A stretch of DNA of 9,665 nt, taken from the NCBI GenBank assembly GCA_045604985.1, contig JAZUPD010000084.1, positions 1 to 9,665 on the forward strand. The letters run 5' to 3'. The DNA comes from SIG710 sp045604985 (lineage in GTDB: Bacteria; Bacillota; Clostridia; Oscillospirales; CAG-272). The position numbers were made by a program, and so were the translations under genes. Each line of letters begins with the position of its first letter. The first letter of the stretch is position 1. Below are positions 1 to 7,100 of the stretch, piece by piece. The notes beneath the pieces were generated by a model, which ran no database searches, had not been told where the DNA came from, and saw nothing but the letters and a program-made list of their open reading frames with translations.

Positions 1-30
1 ACGCCTTGTGGTAAGCTTACCACAAGGCGT
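1..30 (-). terminator. 30-bp perfect palindrome, probable terminator of the GH2 gene
   Basis: Bases 1-13 (ACGCCTTGTGGTA) are exactly complementary to 18-30, with AGCT between, so the RNA folds into a 13-bp GC-containing stem with a 4-nt loop. It lies 14 nt beyond the TGA at 45-47 that ended the ancestral GH2 tail on the minus strand. That position fits an intrinsic terminator for this gene. On the plus strand no T run follows the stem. On the minus strand the T run would lie outside the window, so the assignment cannot be completed here. Confidence 0.55.
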
Positions 31-44
31 GTTTCATAGAGTTT

Positions 45-219
45 TCAGTTCTTTTTTCTTGGTTTGCGAATATTGTTCAGTTGCCTGTTCATCTTTTTAA
101 AAGCTCTTCTTTTGTGAATGAAATATTCATCATTTCCATCATAGAAGAAGGACGGAGAAAGCTAAATCAGCCGAGCATATCCATAAGTCCGCTGCCTTGA
201 ACATCTTTTAGGTCAACAT
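45..219 (-). pseudogene. Out-of-frame C-terminal tail of the GH2 enzyme (broken)
   Basis: Directly beyond the hydrolase stop (208-210), minus-strand bases 218 down to 170 encode YVDLKDVQGSGLMDMLG. A TGA (167-169) follows, and the same frame then continues FSFLRPSSMMEMMNISFTK, then EELLK, down to about base 95. After a second shift the tail ends KMNRQLNNIRKPRKKN at a TGA (45-47). A missing base in the AAA run at 220-222 and another in the TTTTT run at 94-98 would restore one continuous tail of about 57 codons, apart from the TGA. Methionine-rich tails of this style ending in a basic segment occur, as I recall, in clostridial intracellular GH2 enzymes. The piece is therefore the original C-terminus and not a separate gene. 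Both shifts are in homopolymers, so read error competes with real decay; the TGA is harder to explain as a homopolymer error. Confidence 0.85.
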
Positions 220-2160
220 AAACCAGTTGAACACCTTACCTTTTTCCATAAGAACATAATCCATATTGGGTTCAGCAACTTTGCGGATCTTGCTTTCATC
301 GGAAAAATCTCCTGATTTGGCAACGATTGTGCTTTCGCCAACATTGTTAACATCAAAGTAGAAGAAGTGATCTTCAGCCGTCTTCTTGCCGATGCTAACT
401 CCGTTTACGAAAAGTTCAACTTCCGGCAGATTCGAATATACAGTAATTTTTGTCACATCTTCAACTCTGTCAACATAACGCTTGCCGCACAAGTGAACGA
501 ATGGATCATCAGAGAGCCAAGCTTTGTATGCATAGAAAGAATCTTTTTTATACTTTCTGTCCATGGTGACAAGGCCTTTGTGATTCTGTCCGTTCTCGCC
601 TCCCTCTGATCTTGCGTCTGCACCGAAATCGAACATATTCCAAACGTGAGTAGCCCAGATATACTTACGTGGGAAGAGCTGCTTTATCAGCTCCTCATGA
701 TAATACGCCTGATATTCCTCGGTATAGTCGCCCTGCTTCGGGTCGCTTGTATGCCAGTTCAGTGCCTCACAACCATATTCTGAGCATCCTATCGGAATAT
801 TTGGGTACATTTCGTGGAATTTATCAAACCAAGGACCGTTCATCGAGGTATCTCCGCTGTACCAACCGAAGTAGAGATTGTAAGAAACCACATCAGGAAT
901 TTGAAGATATGGATCATCCATCTCGCAGTGTGAAACAACTGCAATGACTGTTGGTCGGGTTTTATCCATCCCGTGAGCTAAATCGTTAAGGATTTTATGA
1001 TTCTCAAGCAGATCATCATCAGAACCGCCGATGGTTGATATCTCGTTTGATAGTCCCCAGACAACGATGGATGGGTGGTTATAGTTTTGAGTAATCAGTT
1101 CCTTCATCTGAGAGACGGTGTTCTCGCGGCCTCCGGGCATCTGCTTGGTAATATAAGGTATCTCCGCCCATATTACAAGCCCTTTTTCGTCACAAAGATC
1201 ATAGAAATACTGGTCATGCTGATAGTGAGCCAGACGGATCGTGGTAGCACCAATCTCCATGATAAGATCAATGTCCTCAACATGGTGTTCCGGAAGCAAT
1301 GCATTACCAAATCCAAATCTGTCTTGGTGACGGCATACGCCGCGAAGGGGATATTCCTCACCGTTGAGTATAATGCCGTTATCCGGATCTATACGGAAAG
1401 TGCGGCAGCCGAAACGGTCACATACATTGTCAAGAACATTGTCATTTTCTTTGATCTCGACCTCGCAGCAGTAGAGATAGGGATCTCGGCGACCGTGCCA
1501 AAGGTGAACATCCTTAATATCAAAGGTTACCGATTTGTCGACAGATTCAATTCTTTGTAATTGATTTTCGTCCTTGTCATAGAGTGTATAAACGAAGATT
1601 TGATTTTCGACAAGATCAGTAGAGAACACCTCGACATCGACCGTTGCGTCCTTATCGGAAACTTTTGGGGTGATCTTTAATCCGCTTCCGCCAAAATAAT
1701 CCAGATCAAAGTGCGCTTTATTAACGCAGATCAGATTGACATTACGGTAAAGACCGCCGTAAAAAGTGAAATCAGCCATCTGAGGGTAAACGGTTTCATT
1801 TGGGGAGTTGTCAACAACGATGGCGATCTCTGTTTCATCTGTAAGCTTTTCTGTAAGATTTACACGCCATATAGAGTAGCCTCCGTCGTGATGAGCAAGC
1901 TTTTCGCCGCCTGCATATACATCGGCAGAGGAGTTAGCACCGCAAATTTCAAGATAGTAGAGATCCGCCTTGGGAAGATCGGATTTTTTAAGAGTTTTTA
2001 CATAGACACATGAACCTCGGAAATAATCGTTTCCGCCGTCATAACCGTCTTCTGCATTCCAAGTATGAGGAAGGCAAACGTTTTCGCCCTCTCGGCAGAG
2101 TATGTCTGTAGTGTTTTTAGCGAAAAGCCAATTTTCATTCAGATTGATAATTTTTCTCAT
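208..2160 (-). CDS. Glycoside hydrolase family 2 (beta-galactosidase/beta-glucuronidase type), C-terminally truncated by frameshift
   Basis: A 650-aa cytoplasmic glycosidase with no signal peptide. Domain order: sugar-binding jelly roll (about residues 1-145), immunoglobulin-like sandwich (150-255), TIM barrel (260-555), and a further beta domain (560-635). The catalytic acid/base is E373 in WGLSNE and the nucleophile is E461 in GCSEYG. The barrel also shows RLAHYQHD (309-316) and HVWNMFDFG (505-513). It should release a terminal beta-linked sugar, most likely galactose or glucuronate, from an imported oligosaccharide; the exact substrate cannot be read from sequence. The start is supported by AAGGAG (complement of 2168-2173), 7 nt upstream. 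The frame diverges after NWF (residues 645-647), adding MLT and a stop, while the true tail lies downstream in other frames. The catalytic core is intact, so activity may survive. The preceding gene in the apparent operon is a decayed transporter. Confidence 0.9.
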   Translation of the reverse strand: MRKIINLNENWLFAKNTTDILCREGENVCLPHTWNAEDGYDGGNDYFRGSCVYVKTLKKSDLPKADLYYLEICGANSSADVYAGGEKLAHHDGGYSIWRVNLTEKLTDETEIAIVVDNSPNETVYPQMADFTFYGGLYRNVNLICVNKAHFDLDYFGGSGLKITPKVSDKDATVDVEVFSTDLVENQIFVYTLYDKDENQLQRIESVDKSVTFDIKDVHLWHGRRDPYLYCCEVEIKENDNVLDNVCDRFGCRTFRIDPDNGIILNGEEYPLRGVCRHQDRFGFGNALLPEHHVEDIDLIMEIGATTIRLAHYQHDQYFYDLCDEKGLVIWAEIPYITKQMPGGRENTVSQMKELITQNYNHPSIVVWGLSNEISTIGGSDDDLLENHKILNDLAHGMDKTRPTVIAVVSHCEMDDPYLQIPDVVSYNLYFGWYSGDTSMNGPWFDKFHEMYPNIPIGCSEYGCEALNWHTSDPKQGDYTEEYQAYYHEELIKQLFPRKYIWATHVWNMFDFGADARSEGGENGQNHKGLVTMDRKYKKDSFYAYKAWLSDDPFVHLCGKRYVDRVEDVTKITVYSNLPEVELFVNGVSIGKKTAEDHFFYFDVNNVGESTIVAKSGDFSDESKIRKVAEPNMDYVLMEKGKVFNWFMLT

Positions 2161-2164
2161 AGGT

Positions 2165-2629
2165 AATCTCCTTATATTTTAATCGTTTGCGATAAATATT
2201 TTTGTTTGCTCTAAAGAAGGTGTAGAACGCAGTTTGAGATAGGACACCTTCTGTAATTAACCCACATACCTTGCATAATTAGGAGTGCAATAGAGGGAGC
2301 AATTCCTTGTGCGAGCTTACGGAAGCAAACATTGAATTTTGGAAGAGCCTCACTTGCTCTAGTTTCGGTATCAACTCGGATCACAGTATTCTTTATCATA
2401 AACCGGAAGCAAAAGAAGCCCGGTACACCCTTAATGTGTGCCACTACGAACACCATATTTCCATTGAGAGATTTGTCTTAATTATAAAAATAAAGGGAAG
2501 GATGACCATAGGCAACATATTGCCAACCATAGATCCAATAGAACACCAAGCAGAAAGAGAAGCTCTAATTGAATGAAAAACGTCAAGAACTATTAAATTT
2601 ATAGTCAAATTTAAAAAACGGTTTTTCAT
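2165..2629 (-). pseudogene. Decayed membrane transporter 3' end, possibly a GPH/MFS sugar symporter
   Basis: Three overlapping minus-strand reading pieces look like successive parts of one membrane protein. Piece one (2629 to 2444) begins MKNRFLNLTINLIVLDV and contains a hydrophobic stretch GNMLPMVILPFIFIIKTN. Piece two (2456 to 2211) continues with GVPGFFCFRF, the polar loop IRVDTETRASEAL, then FRKLAQGIAPSIALLIMQ. The third frame, entered near 2255-2262, reads GLITEGVLSQTAFYTFF and a basic tail running into the hydrolase start. The order helix, short basic loop, helix, D-x-D-x-E-T-x-x-x-x-E-A loop, K-L-x-x-G-helix resembles the C-terminal half of glycoside-pentoside-hexuronide symporters, which often precede GH2 genes. 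Identity is from pattern memory only. No single piece is long enough for a transporter, and no strong ribosome site precedes the ATG at 2627-2629. Confidence 0.45.
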
Positions 2630-2723
2630 TATATTTCTACTTATACTTTTATTTAGGTCATTAAATTTAATTTAAAGGATTTCTGCAGAAAAAGCTATGT
2701 GAAAGGTTCCATACCTAAAAAAT
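2630..2723. other. AT-rich spacer downstream of the substrate-binding protein gene
   Basis: No gene is supported here. It holds a 12-bp palindrome TTTCTGCAGAAA (2680-2691) and a weak stem, AGGT/ACCT, near 2704-2716. Neither makes a convincing terminator for the minus-strand lipoprotein gene that ends at 2724. Confidence 0.4.
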
Positions 2724-4415
2724 TTATTTAAGTTTAGCTTCGTTGAAAAGACTATTGCCAAAATAATCAATGTCTATGCCCTTAACGCCGGACGTAAGAA
2801 CTGCTTTCTTTGTGAAGACGATAGGACACACGGGAAGATCTTCCATGAGAAGTTTTTCTGCATCATGAAGAATGGATGCTCTTTTGGCAACGTTCTTCTC
2901 CGCAAAAGCCTTGTCAATAAACTCGTTATATACTTCGCTGTTGTATCCTGTAATGTTATAGGCATCTTCATAGGAATCAACGCTAAATGTCATATTGCGT
3001 CCGGAATAGCCTGCAGCATAGGGTGCGAGCATTGAAAAAGCATCAGTATCCATTGCGCTGATATCTGCAAGAATAACATCAAATTCACCGCTTACTAGTG
3101 CTGCATGGTAATCGTCATTTACAAATTCATTTGTAGGAGACTTTTCGTTGGGAAGAATAATATCTGTAGCACTTGTTCCAAGCTTAACTATATTAACCTT
3201 AAAACCGATGTTTTCCCAAGAGGACTTAAGCATGTCTGCAACAGAAGCGTGGATTTCATTATCAGCTATGGCGAGATTAAATTCACCGCTGAATGAGCCG
3301 GAAGCGTTTGCCGTCTTAGAGAGATAATCGCCACCAACTGTGCGGAAGTTCGTGCTTGCTTTTTTAGCCTCGAAAACACCACTTGGTACAAGACCCGTTG
3401 CAGCCTCAGCAAAAACAAGCTTTTCGGCAATTGCTGTGCGATCTATCGCATTTGAAAGAGCCTTGCGTGTGTTTGTATCGGCAAAAATCGGGTTTTCCAG
3501 ATTGAAATAGCAGGAAAGCGTTGAAAGAGCGTTATATATCTTGGCCTCGGATGCGTATTCGCTACGCTTATCGAGAGCAATATTACCAACATAAGCTATC
3601 TCACCTTTTTCAAAAGCGGACAACTGATCAGCGGGAGATTTTGAGTAATCAACAACAAGTCTGTATGGGGTAACAAATTTCTTTATACTATCTTTTTCTC
3701 TGTTGCGGAGATAGTATGTGTTTCTCTCAAGAGTCAGTGACTTGCCATATTCTACCTCGCGGAGAAGGAAAGGACCGCTGCAAACCATTGTGGAGGGACG
3801 CTTTGCCCAATGAGCGTTGTCATCTACCGCAAGCTCTTTGAGTGCAACGAGGCAGGGACTGGCAAGATTATAAAGGAAATCTTCATAATCAATAGGCTGG
3901 TCAAAAGCTATTTGAAGGGTACTGTTGTTGATAGCATAAACACCGATATCGTCTACAGAGCAGTTTCCGTTCTTTGCTTCGTAAGCGTTTCTTATTTCAT
4001 AAAGAAGCACTGCCGCATCGGAAATCATCGAGGGATCGAGTATTCTCTTCCAAGCGTAAAGAAAATCCTTTGCACTTACAATGCTACCGTCGGACCAATA
4101 TGTTTCTTTAAGCGTAAAGGTGATAGTATATTTTTCCTGATCGGCATCGTCTTCGATCTCATATTTTTTAACGAGATCCTTATGAAGATTGCCGTTTTCG
4201 TCTATGTAAAAGAGTCCGGAAAACATCAGTCTTGCAAGCTGGAGAGCTTCCTTTGAACGATAGGCGAATGCAGGGTCGAAATCGTAAACCTCGTTTTCCA
4301 GATAAATATTGATAGTTTCTCCTACATCCTCATTTAGGTCGAAAGTGGAGCAACCGGCAAGAGCGGTGACGACGATAAGGATGCAAAAAAACATTGTAAA
4401 CAATCTTTTAATCAT
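2724..4415 (-). CDS. Oligopeptide-type ABC transporter substrate-binding lipoprotein (SBP family 5, OppA-like)
   Basis: A 563-aa extracytoplasmic solute-binding protein. Residues 1-21 are a lipoprotein signal peptide (basic start MIKR, hydrophobic core) with lipobox LAGC, placing the lipid anchor on C22. Family-5 hallmarks follow in order: LARLMFSGLFYIDENGNL (60-77), the YWSDGSIVSAKDFLYAW segment (106-122), the MVCSGPFLL segment, and later RKALSNAIDRTAIAEKL with the GLVPSGV turn. These proteins capture peptides, or sometimes other solutes, and hand them to a two-permease, two-ATPase importer. No such partner genes are visible, so it is an orphan or works with a transporter elsewhere. The start is supported by GGGAGGG (complement of 4427-4433), 11 nt upstream, and a sigma-A promoter further upstream. 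It is divergent from gpr. The ligand is not predictable. Confidence 0.93.
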   Translation of the reverse strand: MIKRLFTMFFCILIVVTALAGCSTFDLNEDVGETINIYLENEVYDFDPAFAYRSKEALQLARLMFSGLFYIDENGNLHKDLVKKYEIEDDADQEKYTITFTLKETYWSDGSIVSAKDFLYAWKRILDPSMISDAAVLLYEIRNAYEAKNGNCSVDDIGVYAINNSTLQIAFDQPIDYEDFLYNLASPCLVALKELAVDDNAHWAKRPSTMVCSGPFLLREVEYGKSLTLERNTYYLRNREKDSIKKFVTPYRLVVDYSKSPADQLSAFEKGEIAYVGNIALDKRSEYASEAKIYNALSTLSCYFNLENPIFADTNTRKALSNAIDRTAIAEKLVFAEAATGLVPSGVFEAKKASTNFRTVGGDYLSKTANASGSFSGEFNLAIADNEIHASVADMLKSSWENIGFKVNIVKLGTSATDIILPNEKSPTNEFVNDDYHAALVSGEFDVILADISAMDTDAFSMLAPYAAGYSGRNMTFSVDSYEDAYNITGYNSEVYNEFIDKAFAEKNVAKRASILHDAEKLLMEDLPVCPIVFTKKAVLTSGVKGIDIDYFGNSLFNEAKLK

Positions 4416-4478
4416 AATTTTGGAAACCCTCCCGTGAATAGAAAAAATGTTGCAGTCACAAAATATGTGCTACACGGT

Positions 4479-4507
4479 ATTATAACATTATTTCGGAAGA
4501 TAATCAA
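4479..4507 (-). promoter_or_regulatory. Sigma-A promoter of the substrate-binding lipoprotein gene
   Basis: On the minus strand TTGATT (complement of 4502-4507) and TATAAT (complement of 4479-4484) are separated by exactly 17 nt. The -10 is perfect and the -35 matches four of six bases. Transcription would start near 4472, giving a leader of about 57 nt before the lipoprotein ATG. Confidence 0.75.
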
Positions 4508-4608
4508 TAATTTGTCCGAAACATAAAATATATTTGGATAAACGCACAAATTATGGCATCTGTTTTTGTGCAATATTGCCATTGTGTTATTTCGGATTTT
4601 CAAATAAG

Positions 4609-4615
4609 AAAGGAG
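4609..4615 (+). promoter_or_regulatory. Ribosome binding site that fixes a TTG start for gpr
   Basis: AAAGGAG lies 8 nt before TTG at 4624-4626. The frame is open back to an ATG-less start at 4534, but residues translated from 4534-4623 do not resemble the family, and no Shine-Dalgarno sequence precedes them. The conserved TDLALE motif begins only six residues after the TTG. Confidence 0.8.
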
Positions 4616-4623
4616 TATGCAAT

Positions 4624-5496
4624 TTGAAAGGATATGAAGTGACCGATCTTGCCCTTGAGAAAAGAACAGGCACTCAAAAGAAACATGGATCGGTGATGAA
4701 AAGAAGGGAAAAAATCGGTGAAGCAACGGTTTACGAAATTATTCTTGATAATCAAAGTAAAGAAGGTGTAGAAAGGTACATTACGATAGAGCAAAGCAGG
4801 CTGTGGGATATAGAGGGGAATGATCTTGAAAAAATTACAGACGTCATCTCGGATGAAATAAGCAATATGGTGAAATGCGTTTGCGGTAGAGAGCCAAACA
4901 GTGATTTTTCACTCCTCGTGGCGGGGTTGGGAAATTCCGAAATCACGGCTGATGCTATCGGTCCTTTAACAGTGAAAAATCTAACGGTTACAAGACATTT
5001 GAAAAATTTTGAGCCAAATATTTATATGGCTCTGGGAAGCTGCGGTATTTCGGCGTTTGCTCCCGGAGTTTTGGGGCAAACGGGGATCGAGAGCGCCGAG
5101 CTTGTTCTCGGGGCTGTGAAAACCTCAACGCCTGATCTTGTGATTGCTGTGGATGCACTTGCGGCAAGATCTTGTGAACGCCTTGCATCTGTTGTTCAAA
5201 TTTCGGATTGCGGAATAAGACCCGGCTCAGGCATCGGAAATATGAGAAGTGAAATAAGCAAAAAAAGTCTTGGCGTTCCCGTTATTTCGATAGGCGTTCC
5301 GACAGTTGTTAATTCTTCCACTCTGGTTTGCGATGTTTTGCACAGTGCAGGGATCAGTCAGATCGACGACAATATAAAAAAAGTTCTCGAATCGGGGCGA
5401 AGCTTTTTCGTAACCCCAAAGGAAAGCGACATTATGTCAAAAAAAATTGCAATTATTATCGCTGAATCTATCGAGAAAGCCTTTTCTCTTATTTGA
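4624..5496 (+). CDS. gpr: Germination protease GPR (spore protease, peptidase family A25)
   Basis: A 290-aa endoprotease that degrades small acid-soluble spore proteins when spores germinate. It is made as a zymogen in the forespore and activated by N-terminal self-cleavage. The signature TDLALE is at residues 7-12. The core shows LLVAGLGNSEITADAIGP (98-114) followed by TVTRHL (121-126), then PGVLGQTGIE, IAVDALAARS, ISDCGIRPGSGIGN and IGVPTVV. D110 (in ADAIGP) and D177 (in AVDALA) correspond to the two aspartates reported as essential in the Bacillus enzyme. It starts at TTG 4624. The segment before TDLALE is short, and total length is well below the roughly 370 aa of Bacillus GPR. spoIIP follows after 62 nt, the order also known in Bacillus. 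No clear sigma-G promoter is visible upstream. Confidence 0.96.
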   Translation: MKGYEVTDLALEKRTGTQKKHGSVMKRREKIGEATVYEIILDNQSKEGVERYITIEQSRLWDIEGNDLEKITDVISDEISNMVKCVCGREPNSDFSLLVAGLGNSEITADAIGPLTVKNLTVTRHLKNFEPNIYMALGSCGISAFAPGVLGQTGIESAELVLGAVKTSTPDLVIAVDALAARSCERLASVVQISDCGIRPGSGIGNMRSEISKKSLGVPVISIGVPTVVNSSTLVCDVLHSAGISQIDDNIKKVLESGRSFFVTPKESDIMSKKIAIIIAESIEKAFSLI

Positions 5497-5498
5497 TT

Positions 5499-5527
5499 GC
5501 ATAAAAAAATCTCCCTTCACATATATT
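5499..5527 (+). promoter_or_regulatory. Sigma-E-like (mother-cell) promoter for spoIIP
   Basis: GCATAAA (5499-5505), 14 nt, then CATATATT (5520-5527). The -10 fits the published sigma-E form CATAYAHT at every position, and the -35 fits five of seven positions of KMATATT. spoIIP is known to be made in the mother cell under sigma-E in Bacillus. The start would fall near 5533-5535, inside the loop of the overlapping hairpin. Confidence 0.6.
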
Positions 5528-5551
5528 TGAATAGTTATATGGGAAGGGAGA
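5510..5551. promoter_or_regulatory. Hairpin masking the spoIIP ribosome binding site; minus-strand intrinsic terminator shape
   Basis: Left arm TCTCCCTTCACATATA (5510-5525) pairs with right arm TATATGGGAAGGGAGA (5536-5551): 15 of 16 pairs, one A-G mismatch, 10-nt loop. The right arm contains GGGAAGGGAG (5541-5550), the spoIIP Shine-Dalgarno region. In plus-strand RNA that includes both arms, the ribosome site would be sequestered. Read on the minus strand, the same stem is followed at once by seven T residues (complement of 5503-5509), the form of an intrinsic terminator. Confidence 0.75.
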
Positions 5552-5558
5552 AAACAAT

Positions 5559-6800
5559 ATGGAAGAAAACAAAATTAAAATATTTGATGATCCTGAACTG
5601 CTTGAAGGAGAAGTAAAGCCGCCCGAAAAAGCAGAAAAAGCCAAAGTGCTTGGCTCGTATATAATTATTACAGTATCGTTTTTCGTTCTCATGGTCGCTT
5701 GTGTTTTTTCTGAAATCGGATATGATCTGATAAAAAGCGAAAAAAATACGGATATGACAGAAGTTTTTTGGGGGGACGATTATAAAAACAATCTTGTAAA
5801 GACATATTCCGAATACATAATAAGAAGATATTTAGGAGTCGAAAAAATATATGATCTTGAACGAATTAAAGAAACCGAAAGCAGTACGGACGAGCCTCTA
5901 AAAAAAGATGAACAAAGCGATATCATGATACCTGTTGATGCCCAAACCGAGCCACAGGAAGAAACACAATTAAAAGAGCCCATAGAAACCGTGGCTGAAA
6001 CTAAATATCCTGTAATTTCACTTGATCTGAGCCAAAAACAGCTTGGACAATATTACATAGTAAACGAAACGGGATATTCTCCCGATATAAAGAATCTTGA
6101 AGACTTTGATGATGGATTTGAATCCCTTACCATCAGCGATAAGAGCTTACCTGCCGTTTTAATAATTCATACACACGGCACAGAATCTTATCTTGAAGAC
6201 GGAAAAAATTTTTATACGGAAAAAGATGGGGAAATATCCAGAACGAAGGATAAAAGTAAAAATGTTGTAAGAATCGGAAAAATTATAGCAGATACACTGA
6301 ATAATGCGGGTATTAAGACTATCCACTGTGAAATAATGCACGATGAGGAATCATATCAAGATTCCTATATGAGGGCATCAGAGAGCATAAAATCATATCT
6401 TGCAAAATATCCTTCAATTAAGTATGTATTTGATGTTCACAGAGATGCAATTCTGAAATCAGACGGTTCACTGGTGAAGGCGGTGACAGAAATTGAAGGT
6501 GAAAATGTAGCTCAGGTTATGACTGTTGTCGGTTCCAATTACAAGGGAGCAAATTTTCCTGATTGGGAAAAAAATCTTGCGGTGGCAATAAAACTGAAAA
6601 AAATACTTGATGGTGATAACGCATCATTAAGCAGACCGGTATACCTTCGCGGGGCAGCATATAATCAACAATATGCACCGTGTTCTTTGTTGTTAGAGAT
6701 AGGAACAAGCGGAAACACATTAAAAGAAGCAGAAAAAGCGGCCCTGATAGTAGCGAAAGCAATAACTGAACTTATAACGGATTTGTCAATTAAAAATTGA
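5559..6800 (+). CDS. spoIIP: Stage II sporulation protein P, peptidoglycan amidase/endopeptidase for engulfment
   Basis: A 413-aa membrane-anchored hydrolase that works with SpoIID and SpoIIM to thin septal peptidoglycan during engulfment of the forespore. A short cytoplasmic N-terminus (1-30) leads to one transmembrane helix (about 31-54), an acidic low-complexity linker (100-150) and the C-terminal amidase domain (195-405). Domain hallmarks are IIHTHGTESY (202-211, with H204, H206 and E209), SRTKDKSKNVVRIG (227-240), FDVHRDAI (291-298, H294), an AQVMTVVG strand, RPVYLRG, YNQQYAP and LLLEIGTSGNTLKEA (377-391, E380). The His/Glu residues are candidate zinc or catalytic positions. The ATG is preceded by AAGGGAG (5544-5550) with 8-nt spacing. 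It follows gpr as in Bacillus. Its 3' end overlaps the convergent small membrane protein gene by 15 bp. Confidence 0.97.
   Translation: MEENKIKIFDDPELLEGEVKPPEKAEKAKVLGSYIIITVSFFVLMVACVFSEIGYDLIKSEKNTDMTEVFWGDDYKNNLVKTYSEYIIRRYLGVEKIYDLERIKETESSTDEPLKKDEQSDIMIPVDAQTEPQEETQLKEPIETVAETKYPVISLDLSQKQLGQYYIVNETGYSPDIKNLEDFDDGFESLTISDKSLPAVLIIHTHGTESYLEDGKNFYTEKDGEISRTKDKSKNVVRIGKIIADTLNNAGIKTIHCEIMHDEESYQDSYMRASESIKSYLAKYPSIKYVFDVHRDAILKSDGSLVKAVTEIEGENVAQVMTVVGSNYKGANFPDWEKNLAVAIKLKKILDGDNASLSRPVYLRGAAYNQQYAPCSLLLEIGTSGNTLKEAEKAALIVAKAITELITDLSIKN
6786..6800. other. Tail-to-tail overlap with a small inverted repeat over both stop codons
   Basis: TCAATTAAAAATTGA carries both stops: TGA of spoIIP (6798-6800) and TGA of the minus-strand gene (complement of 6786-6788). 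It can form a 6-bp AT-only stem with a 3-nt loop and has no T run on either side that would make a good terminator. Confidence 0.5.
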
Positions 6801-7100
6801 TTTAAATATAAGCAAAACAACAGCCAGAAGACCGAGAGCGATCGTAAAGGCGGGGAAGAATGACATAATTCCGCAAACGGACATTCCCATCATTACGAAA
6901 ATACCCAAAAAAGAAGTTATTATGATTGTTAGCTTTGAAATAAGAACTACAGCTTCATCTGTCGCAAAACAGTATATCGCATTGATAATATGTGAAAGAA
7001 TTTCGAAAAATCTTTCTGTTATGGAAAGCTCGTATGAGGTTGAACATCCAAATGGATAACCTATTGATTTTTTGGTTTCATAATTGTAAATTTTGTTCAT
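6786..7100 (-). CDS. Small two-helix membrane protein of unknown function, divergent from a LexA-like repressor
   Basis: I do not recognise this protein. From the preferred start (MNKIYNYETK) it is 104 aa: a polar N-terminal half (1-48), then two hydrophobic segments at about 50-75 (VVLISKLTIIITSFLGIFV) and 80-100 (FFPAFTIALGLLAVVLLIF), ending in FKSIFN. A longer frame opens at 7143-7145, but that ATG sits inside the -10 box, so it cannot be on the transcript. ATG 7098-7100 has AAAGGA (complement of 7111-7116) 10 nt upstream. A strong promoter drives it. The control region is shared with the divergent self-cleaving repressor, which is a likely regulator. The last 15 bp overlap the end of spoIIP on the other strand. 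A holin- or toxin-like role is possible, but nothing in the sequence proves it. Confidence 0.65.
   Translation of the reverse strand: MNKIYNYETKKSIGYPFGCSTSYELSITERFFEILSHIINAIYCFATDEAVVLISKLTIIITSFLGIFVMMGMSVCGIMSFFPAFTIALGLLAVVLLIFKSIFN

Noticed and set aside
1075..1560. Open frame of 161 codons on the plus strand inside the GH2 gene
   Set aside because: It is antisense to the catalytic barrel, has no ribosome site and no recognisable domain.
2174..2200. LacI-type operator upstream of GH2 (ATCGCAAACGAT on the minus strand)
   Set aside because: Only one half fits the family pattern, and the bases are explained as the basic tail of the transporter remnant.
2307..2576. Open frame of 89 codons on the plus strand
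   Set aside because: It is antisense to the decayed transporter, has no Shine-Dalgarno sequence and no known domain.
3810..4256. Open frame of 148 codons on the plus strand
   Set aside because: It is antisense to the substrate-binding lipoprotein, and no start signal precedes it.
4522..4530. CATAAAATA as a forespore sigma-G -10 for gpr
   Set aside because: No acceptable -35 element at 17-18 nt; the best candidate, GATAA at 4499-4503, does not fit the consensus.
4412..4726. Open frame on the minus strand upstream of the lipoprotein gene
   Set aside because: It overlaps the lipoprotein promoter and the gpr start, with no ribosome site or familiar sequence.
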